Source of the DNA: Erwinia_E haradaeae_D
GTDB lineage: Bacteria; Pseudomonadota; Gammaproteobacteria; Enterobacterales; Enterobacteriaceae
Direction of reading: 5' to 3'
Assembly (NCBI RefSeq): GCF_900698935.1
Contig: NZ_LR217715.1
Location: forward strand, 124,001 to 188,000
Length of the DNA stretch: 64,000 nucleotides
Part shown: one piece after another, positions 57,785 to 64,000 of the stretch
How the letters are laid out: each line of letters begins with the position of its first letter
How positions within the stretch are numbered: position 1 is the stretch's first letter
Notes under the pieces: model-generated
Told to the model about the DNA's origin: nothing
Seen by the model: the letters and a program-made list of their open reading frames with translations, nothing else
Database searches by the model: none
Position numbers and translations under genes: made by a program

Positions 57785-58987
57785 TCATTCGGTTAGGAGG
57801 ATGGCATCTCGAGCAATTAGTAATTCTTCTTTTGTTGGTAAAACAAGAATAGGGAGAGTATTATCTTGATTGATAAACCCAGAACGACCAAATCGAGCAG
57901 ATAGATTACTTTGATGGTCTATTTTAACACCAAGAAGACTCAGCTTATTAAGTGTTAGTTCACGTACCATATAAGAATTTTCTCCAATTCCACCAGTAAA
58001 AATAATTGCATCTAGCTGGCCTTCCATGAGCGCAGTGTAGGATGCAATATATTTCGCTAGTCTATGACAATAGACATCCATGGCGCGTTTAGCGTCGGCA
58101 TTACATGTGTAGTTCTCTTCTAGATATCGGCAATCGCTGCTAACATCAGTAAGACCCAGTAGACCAGACTTATGAGTAAGCATATGATGGATGTCATCCA
58201 TACGCATGCCTAGTTTGTTGTGTAAGAAAAATATAATAGAGGGGTCAATATCTCCACTACGAGTTCCCATCACCAGACCTTCAAGCGGCGTCAGTCCCAT
58301 AGAGGTGTCTACGCATTGACCTTTTAGAATAGCCGCTATTGAGCTGCCGTTACCAAGGTGGCAAGTAATAATATGCAGGTTTGACACTGGTTTTTGTAAA
58401 ACCTTCGCTGTTTCTTGAGTGATATACTTATGACTAGTTCCATGAGCACCGTAACGCCGAATGCCGTATTTTTTATAAAGTTGATAAGGCAATGCATAGA
58501 GATAAGATGCCTCCGGCATAGTTTGGTGGAATGCTGTATCGAATACAGCTACATTTTTCTTAGATAAGTGGGGAAAATTTTTAAGTGCTTCATTGATGCC
58601 AACTATGTGTGCCGGGTTATGTAGAGGGGCAAATGATGATGCGTTTTGAATATCTTGAATTAATGCATCATTAATAATTGAGGACTTTATAATCTTTGGC
58701 CCCCCGTGAACAATACGGTGCCCTATAGCGGAAATTTTTTCTAATATCTCCGATTGTGTCTTGAGAATCGTTTTGACAATAAAATTTAACGCCTCTTTGT
58801 GCGCTGTGCCATGCCCTAGATATGATTCGTTAGTAATTCCATTCAGTCTCCAATGAATACGAGCATTATTAAGGTAGAAGCATTCCGCTAACCCAGAAAG
58901 GGGTTCTTCTCCACTTTTTGGGTCAAGAACAGAAAATTTTAAGGAAGAACTCCCGCAATTCAAAACTAATACTAAATTGTTAGACAT
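57785..58987 (-). CDS. ackA: Acetate kinase
   Basis: AckA makes ATP and acetate from acetyl phosphate and ADP. The 400 aa equal E. coli AckA. The phosphate-binding LVLVLNCGSSSLKF, IGHRIVHGGPK, FDTAFHQTMPE with catalytic Asp, YGIRRYGAHGTSHKYI, HLGNGSSIAAI, TRSGDIDPSIIFFL and FTGGIGENS are all present. The family usually has HLGNGGS; here Ser replaces the second Gly. It precedes pta in the conserved ackA-pta order. The ATG lacks a clear Shine-Dalgarno: TAGGCTCCTCT lies upstream. Retention of both genes suggests overflow to acetate or substrate-level ATP is important to this cell. Confidence 0.97.
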   Translation of the reverse strand: MSNNLVLVLNCGSSSLKFSVLDPKSGEEPLSGLAECFYLNNARIHWRLNGITNESYLGHGTAHKEALNFIVKTILKTQSEILEKISAIGHRIVHGGPKIIKSSIINDALIQDIQNASSFAPLHNPAHIVGINEALKNFPHLSKKNVAVFDTAFHQTMPEASYLYALPYQLYKKYGIRRYGAHGTSHKYITQETAKVLQKPVSNLHIITCHLGNGSSIAAILKGQCVDTSMGLTPLEGLVMGTRSGDIDPSIIFFLHNKLGMRMDDIHHMLTHKSGLLGLTDVSSDCRYLEENYTCNADAKRAMDVYCHRLAKYIASYTALMEGQLDAIIFTGGIGENSYMVRELTLNKLSLLGVKIDHQSNLSARFGRSGFINQDNTLPILVLPTKEELLIARDAILLTE

Positions 58988-60135
58988 AGAGGAGCCTATA
59001 TTTTATCAGTTGATATGATTGATTCTGTATCATGGCAGTGATGAACTGTTTATAATAATTTTGCGATCAAATTAGGATGAGTATATACCAATATTAAACT
59101 AATGCATGGGTTTCTATTCATTGTTTAAGAAATATGTAATATGCATTACACTTTGTTTTGGTACACATGCTAATTTTTATTATATAAATGTTAATCTTTA
59201 TTCCAATCTAAATGTTTTAGGTAAGTTATCCGATGGTAATGCAAGCAGTTGAGTTTTTGATCATCACTATCTCATAAGCAACATTCTGTGTATATCGGCA
59301 TTGGCGATCATATGGTAGTATAAAGTCATAGGTTTTTGATGTGGACAAAATAAGTATGTAAGGCATATACTAATCTTCTAAATATTATATTTTTCCCAGT
59401 GTGTGGAGTAATAGTATGAATATTTCATGTGATATTTGATAATTGAGGATAGACAAAAGCAAAGATTAAGTAGGGAGTTCGTTTATTTTTTATATCGTAT
59501 TTTTTGATGAAGTCTTATTGTCTGATCAAACTATATATATTTATGATATTTATTTAATAAAATTCGTCTTAGTGTGCGATGCTGATAATCAGGTTGATTT
59601 AACTAGAAATGCTTTATATGTATACATGGATGAATCATGTAGTTGTACTGAATTTTTAAAATTGAAAATTACCATACACAGCATTTAAAGATCAGAGTTT
59701 ATGTGCATTCACAATATGTAAATTTTAAGACAGGGAAGATTTTTATTGTTTTAGATAATTGAAAAGAGTAGTGCAGTTGAGATTAATGATTTACTTAAAG
59801 ATATCAGGGGCAGCCTTTGCTAAAGATCTAGCAGTCTAATTGTACTGAGATACGCTGTTAGGAAAGCTGGTCAAGTACGAGAGGATATACATATTAGATG
59901 TAAGTTAGATGTATGTAATTAGAGACACAGAGTACTCGAAGGGTTATGAAAAGATACTGTTATAATATTGTTGGATTTATACTAGCATACTTTATAGAGC
60001 ATCGAGCATATCACTGGTAAGCACGATTCGTTTAATAAAAACAATTACAATATCCTTTTTGGCAGCTAATATTATTGATCTAATCACTGCATCTAATATC
60101 TAATAGACCTTTTGCGTAAAGGAAATTTGGGTATA
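58988..60135. other. 1.1-kb gene-free region ackA-mutY
   Basis: It lies between the divergent ackA and mutY. AT-rich. Around 59790-59880 composition is less biased, and short frames such as MIYLKISGAAFAKDLAV appear, but no gene can be supported. The E. coli neighbours (yfbV by ackA, trmB by mutY) are not recognisable. Confidence 0.45.
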
Positions 60136-61188
60136 ATGATTGAGGCATTACATTTTTCACAACGAGTTCTCAGTTGGTACAAAACAGACGGTCGTCATAA
60201 CTTGCCATGGCAGACAGAGAAGACGCCATATACAGTCTGGTTGTCTGAGGTGATGTTACAACAGACCGCGGTAATCACTGTTATACCATATTTTATGCGC
60301 TTTAGAGCAAACTTTCCTGATATTGAGAATGTAGCACAAGCATCATTAGATGAGGTGTTATACTTTTGGTCTGGTCTTGGATACTATGCCCGAGCGCGTA
60401 ATTTACATAAGGCAGCAAAAATTATATTTGAAGAGCATGCTGGTATATTTCCGCAAACTTTTATCGAAATATTTCATTTGCCTGGCATCGGGCGTTCTAC
60501 AGCCGGAGCGATTCTCTCACTAGCATTCGGGAAACCTTTTCCTATTTTAGATGCTAATGCAAAACGTGTTTTTTCTCGTTTTTATGGTGTATTTGGGTTA
60601 TCTGACAGGAGAGCAGTGGAAAAACGCTTATGGTGTATTAGCGAAGCAGTGACTCCCGTTAATAATACCGCAGAGTTTAATCAAGCTATAATGGATTTAG
60701 GGTCTTCTATTTGTACGTCTGCAAGTCCTAGTTGTCATATGTGCCCATTATATATAAGTTGTTACGCTAGGAAATATGGAACTGTTAAATTTTTACCAGA
60801 AAAAAAAGTTAAACATAAAATGCCATGCCGCACTAGTTGGTTTCTAATAATACAACGAGGACCGGAAGTATGGTTGGAAAAAAGACCGCCATCCGGGTTA
60901 TGGGGTGGTCTATTTTCTTTTCCTCAATATCATACTGAGGCCGAATTACGTTTCGGATTAGATGAGTATGGTTTTAATGTTAATCATATGTATTTTATGG
61001 AGATTGTCCGACATACTTTTAGTCATTTTCATTTAAACATGATCCCTGTTCGCATATCTTTACCAAGATCGTGTGTAAAAACACATTATGGCATAGGTTG
61101 TTGGTATAACTTACTTCAACCTCCTATGGTAGGGGTGTCTGCACCCGTAGATCGTTTATTAAAACAAACATGCTCATCAAAAGATTAG
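60136..61188 (+). CDS. mutY: Adenine DNA glycosylase MutY
   Basis: MutY removes adenine mispaired with 8-oxoguanine, preventing G:C to T:A changes. The 350 aa equal E. coli MutY. The catalytic Glu lies in WLSEVMLQQTAV, the helix-hairpin-helix is LPGIGRSTAGAILSLAFG, the catalytic Asp is in FPILDANAKRVFSRF, and the 4Fe-4S ligands C-x6-C-x2-C-x5-C appear in SICTSASPSCHMCPLYISCY. The C-terminal NUDIX-like 8-oxoG-recognition domain is present (EKRPPSGLWGGLFSFPQ, RHTFSHFHL). I chose the ATG at 60136; TTG codons upstream in frame would add a few residues. It heads the mutY-yggX-mltC operon. Confidence 0.96.
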   Translation: MIEALHFSQRVLSWYKTDGRHNLPWQTEKTPYTVWLSEVMLQQTAVITVIPYFMRFRANFPDIENVAQASLDEVLYFWSGLGYYARARNLHKAAKIIFEEHAGIFPQTFIEIFHLPGIGRSTAGAILSLAFGKPFPILDANAKRVFSRFYGVFGLSDRRAVEKRLWCISEAVTPVNNTAEFNQAIMDLGSSICTSASPSCHMCPLYISCYARKYGTVKFLPEKKVKHKMPCRTSWFLIIQRGPEVWLEKRPPSGLWGGLFSFPQYHTEAELRFGLDEYGFNVNHMYFMEIVRHTFSHFHLNMIPVRISLPRSCVKTHYGIGCWYNLLQPPMVGVSAPVDRLLKQTCSSKD

Positions 61189-61229
61189 ATGTATAATATA
61201 GAGCATATGGAAAATGGAGGGGGGATGCG

Positions 61230-61505
61230 ATGAGTCGCACGGTTTTTTGTACCTTTTTAAGACGCCCTGCCTTAGGTCAGGATTATCAATTATACCCTGG
61301 TGAAATAGGTAAACGACTTTTTAATGAGATCTCACAAGCAGCATGGGAAAAATGGATGGAAAGACAGACTATGTTTATTAATGAAAGAAAACTAAATATG
61401 CTAGATATGCAACACCGAAAATCAATAGAAGAAGAGATGATTAAATTTTTATTTCAAGATCGTAAATTTGAGCCCCCAGGGTATAGCCCGCAACAAAAAG
61501 CATAG
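61230..61505 (+). CDS. yggX: Fe(2+)-trafficking protein YggX
   Basis: YggX is a small protein implicated in protecting iron-sulfur clusters from oxidative damage and in iron trafficking. The 91 aa equal E. coli YggX: MSRTVFCTFLRRPALGQDYQ with its conserved Cys, YPGEIGKRLFNEISQAAWEKW, and RQTMFINERKLNMLDMQHRK. GGAGGGG lies just upstream of the ATG. It sits 41 bases after mutY, whose own Fe-S cluster may be a beneficiary, and 42 bases before mltC. Confidence 0.97.
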   Translation: MSRTVFCTFLRRPALGQDYQLYPGEIGKRLFNEISQAAWEKWMERQTMFINERKLNMLDMQHRKSIEEEMIKFLFQDRKFEPPGYSPQQKA

Positions 61506-61547
61506 GTTTGGCGAAAAGAATCTAGTGCATCGTAGATATCTCCAAAT

Positions 61548-62627
61548 ATGAATAACAATCTAATTTTTTTATTTCTTGTGGGGCCATTACTAGCGTCTTG
61601 CTCTCATAAGATAAATGATACATTTTGTGAGGAGTTGGTTAAAGACACGAACGCTTTTGATATTTTAATGGAGCAGTTTGCTTACAATATCGATAATTTA
61701 TGGGGAGATAAAGAAGTACTTATTGCAGGTCCACAAGACTACATCCAGTATAGTGATCAGTATCATACTCGCAGTCATATCAACTTTTCAGCTGGTCGCG
61801 TGACTGTATCTACGATAGATAATAACAATCCTGTAACTAGCTTAAGGAAGGCTATTGTTAATATTCTTGTTATCGGCGATGATCCTTCTGATCTGCACAG
61901 TAATTCTGATAGAAAGAAGATAGCACTTTACCCAGAACCATTGTTATATGGACAGGTTGTAAACAATACCGGGCAACTTATTATTCACCGTGCAGATGCT
62001 GTGCGTTATGCGGATTACTTACTACAGCACCGGCGAAACTATCGACACTCAGGTTCGCATGTCATTTGGTCAGTGACTATTCCTATGGTGTCTAATCATC
62101 TTGATCAACGTGCACGTAAATATTTATCTATTGTTAAAAAAGCTTCAGAGCGATATGGTATTTCTCAGTCTTTAATTCTAGCTATTATGGAAATTGAATC
62201 TAGCTTTAATCCGTATGCTGTTAGTCACTCTAACGCTTTAGGGTTAATGCAGATCGTACAGAATACAGCTGGATTAGATGTATTTCGTATGCAGGGTAAG
62301 CATGGTCAACCAAGTCGTAGATATTTATTGGACCCAGAAAAGAATATAGATGTTGGAGTAGCATACCTTTCATTATTACAAAGAAACTATTTTGCTGATA
62401 TTAGAAACCCTGTTTCACGGATCTATGCAGTGATTACTGCTTATCATGCTGGGGCAGGCAGTGTATTTAGGGTGTTTTCGAGTAAAAAAGATCGTGCTGT
62501 GTCTGTGATCAACCGTCTCTCTTCTGAAGAAGTATATAAGATGCTAATGGATACACATCCAAGACCAGAATCACGTCGATATTTATACAAAGTTCGCCAT
62601 GCACAAAAAGCTTTTAATCGTTATTAA
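61548..62627 (+). CDS. mltC: Membrane-bound lytic murein transglycosylase C
   Basis: MltC is an outer-membrane lipoprotein that cleaves peptidoglycan glycan strands, forming 1,6-anhydro ends. The 359 aa equal E. coli MltC. A lipoprotein signal MNNNLIFLFLVGPLLASCSH has lipidated Cys 18; then an N-terminal domain (FDILMEQFAYNIDNLWG, TRSHINFSAGRVTV), then the lysozyme-like SLT domain from about residue 195 with catalytic Glu in LILAIMEIESSFNPYAVS, ALGLMQIVQ and YAVITAYHAGAGSVFRVF. The usual AYNGG of this family is AYHAG here. It closes the mutY-yggX-mltC operon. Keeping a murein hydrolase implies that the cell still has a peptidoglycan wall. Confidence 0.96.
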   Translation: MNNNLIFLFLVGPLLASCSHKINDTFCEELVKDTNAFDILMEQFAYNIDNLWGDKEVLIAGPQDYIQYSDQYHTRSHINFSAGRVTVSTIDNNNPVTSLRKAIVNILVIGDDPSDLHSNSDRKKIALYPEPLLYGQVVNNTGQLIIHRADAVRYADYLLQHRRNYRHSGSHVIWSVTIPMVSNHLDQRARKYLSIVKKASERYGISQSLILAIMEIESSFNPYAVSHSNALGLMQIVQNTAGLDVFRMQGKHGQPSRRYLLDPEKNIDVGVAYLSLLQRNYFADIRNPVSRIYAVITAYHAGAGSVFRVFSSKKDRAVSVINRLSSEEVYKMLMDTHPRPESRRYLYKVRHAQKAFNRY

Positions 62628-62751
62628 ACGACATGGTTGTTTAAATCTGACACATTAATGATCACTATTTCTTATAGAATGCAGTAATAGGAATTGACTA
62701 TTTTATAGTCTTCCACAAGAAATATTGTGATGAGAAGGTTGATAAGATTTT

Positions 62752-62767
62752 TTCCGCTTAAGCGGAA
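62752..62767 (+). terminator. Perfect 16-base palindrome downstream of mltC
   Basis: TTCCGCTTAAGCGGAA can fold as a 6-bp stem with a TTAA loop about 125 bases after mltC. The following TATAACTTT is only mildly T-rich. It is a candidate transcript end for mutY-yggX-mltC; an operator for an unknown dimeric protein is also possible. Confidence 0.35.
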
Positions 62768-63254
62768 TATAACTTTAGAAGTTATTTCTTGGAAATGTAC
62801 ACACTATCTATAGTGTAATGATCTTATATTCTGCGTGTCATCCCTAAGATGTCATCTTCAATTTTAGAAGGGAGAACAAGAAATGTTATATTTAGTAAGA
62901 ATTAAATTCTATTTAAAGATCTCAGTGGAGAGAAGGTATCAAAAAAAGAATCTATATGCAGAACGTGTGAGTAATGATTTAAAATCAGCGCATCTGGCAT
63001 GACATGCATCTTGCATGAAAGATATACACTACTAATATGGCAATCGCAGTATATATATTTTAGAAAAACCTTCACTCTAAAGGGAAGGGAATTTTTATTA
63101 TATATAATATGATTATTTTCGGCGATATTATACATAATTTATAGACTCCCTCAGGTATATATGAATTATATAAATACTCTATTCGAATTCGCTATTAATA
63201 TATCTAGATTCTGTATGGTACAAGACCGTAGATCATATTAATCCTCTTGTTTAA

Positions 63255-63306
63255 TATCGGTGCGAGACGTTGTTTGTAATAGGACTGCAGTCCTACGCTC
63301 GCCGAT
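63255..63306. other. Compound stem-loop element
   Basis: ATCGG-TG-CGAG pairs with CTCG-CCGAT (nine pairs with a two-base bulge) and encloses the perfect palindrome TAGGACTGCAGTCCTA (63280-63295). The element is clearly richer in G and C than its surroundings. It is not a tRNA: the inner loop has six, not seven, bases and no T arm follows. Confidence 0.4.
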
Positions 63307-64000
63307 AGGCTGTAAGCTTTAACCAAAATCAAACTATAAGCATGAAGCAGAATTCATATCAGTCATAGAACAAAGAGTCTGCTGTATCTAGAAAACGATG
63401 ACAAATCCTTTTAAATCTAAAAATCTAATGGTTGGTGATCAAATATATCTGATCGCATAAACATTCCTATACTATAGTGTTGACCATCAAATATAATAAG
63501 AACTATATTTTGTTTTTTTGAAGTAATTCATAAGAAAAAGAGTGTTTGAGGTTTTGAGGTGATGACGGATGTGCATATTTTATTTTTTGAATTGTCAGTA
63601 ATATAGTGAATTTATGCTAATTTTAATGTCATGATACTTGGTATGTTCTTTTCTATATCAGAATAATTTTATGCCATGTATGTGGTGTTTTAAATTGTAA
63701 TCTTTTAGATATGAGAAACCATTTAAGATTTTCTAATATACCAAGCGATAGTAGCGTATATCATGCAATAGCGGGATTCATAACCATTATGATGTAATAG
63801 GTGGTTTTTTTCACTAGATATTATCGCATAATATATCATTATTGTGATATGTATACCCATAGTATGAGTAGAGTTCTATAGTGTCTTTATATAATGTAAT
63901 CACATACTTATTTTTTAATATTTGAGTGCATTGTGAGAATACAAGACAGTGGTAAAATCCATATTAAGATAGCTAGTAAACGTAGTGATATAGCGTCGCA

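Larger units (their letters stand above)
62628..64000. other. 1.4-kb gene-free right end of the window
   Basis: No gene is supported; in E. coli nupG follows mltC and is not recognisable here. It contains a palindrome (62752-62767), the hairpin CATGCA-TCT-TGCATG (63003-63017) and a more complex folded element (63255-63306), listed separately. Confidence 0.5.

Noticed and set aside
59830..59885. AGTACGAGAGGA, matching a conserved 12-mer near the 3' end of 23S rRNA
   Set aside because: The bases on both sides do not continue the rRNA sequence, and no other rRNA segment is nearby; a chance match is the simplest reading.
63255..63306. tRNA-like fold with a GCA anticodon in the TAGGACTGCAGTCCTA hairpin
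   Set aside because: The loop has six bases rather than seven, and there is no D arm, T arm or acceptor stem of the proper size.
1..64000. CRISPR array, prophage, transposon, toxin-antitoxin or other defence system
   Set aside because: No regularly spaced repeats beyond the 9-bp tandem array, no transposase, integrase, phage or nuclease genes, and no pairs of small unknown genes.

Overview
The window is a stretch of the chromosome of a gammaproteobacterium of the Enterobacterales, almost certainly an obligate, vertically inherited insect endosymbiont whose genome is still shrinking. Every recognisable protein is closest in sequence and gene order to its Escherichia coli counterpart (DnaA, GyrB, RpoH, RNase R, Icd, LysP and others align almost without gaps). 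The DNA is AT-rich, only about 59% of it (roughly 38 of 64 kb by my count) is coding, and long gene-free stretches of 0.5-2.3 kb separate single genes or small operon remnants. There are no insertion sequences, prophage, CRISPR arrays, restriction systems or secretion systems. The composition would suit gamma-symbionts of mealybugs, adelgids or similar sap feeders; I cannot fix the species from sequence alone.

Layout. 0.2-9.3 kb: replication and membrane-insertion core: dnaA, dnaN, gyrB (recF missing), yidA, then rpmH, rnpA and yidD-yidC, the last two fused into one open frame. 9.6-18.6 kb: scattered single genes: rpoH, rluC, rapZ, smrB, sixA, engB. 18.6-24.3 kb: a 9-bp tandem repeat, ribB behind what looks like a decayed FMN riboswitch, a tRNA-Ser(UGA) whose 3' CCA is mutated to TCA, and def-fmt. 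25.0-38.3 kb: a run of minus-strand genes: lysP, an OmpF-type porin, asnS, rlmB, rnr, purA, aspC. Here ompF-asnS and purA-rnr-rlmB keep E. coli order, with nsrR and the neighbouring aspC lost or moved. 38.3-40.6 kb: the largest gene-free gap, which holds a candidate structured small RNA. 40.6-48.3 kb: icd, trhO, uvrD and ftsY (reduced to its NG domain). 49.2-59.0 kb: bamB, sodA, ppa, hinT and the pta-ackA acetate operon. 60.1-62.6 kb: the intact mutY-yggX-mltC operon.

How the genes fit together. What is kept is mostly information processing (replication initiation and clamp, gyrase, sigma-32, RNase P protein, formylation and deformylation, rRNA and tRNA modification, RNase R, ribosome-assembly GTPase), repair (UvrD, MutY, YggX), membrane and envelope biogenesis (YidC, FtsY, BamB, MltC, porin) and a thin metabolic set (acetate production, isocitrate dehydrogenase, aspartate aminotransferase, adenylosuccinate synthase, riboflavin precursor synthesis, lysine uptake). 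That fits a host-dependent cell that imports amino acids and makes selected cofactors.

I found no new multigene system. The observations most worth checking are the YidD-YidC fusion, the structured RNA candidate at 39.4-39.6 kb, the remains of the ribB riboswitch, the porin whose constriction-zone charges are largely gone, the TCA-ended tRNA-Ser, and the inverted dnaA-yidA block.
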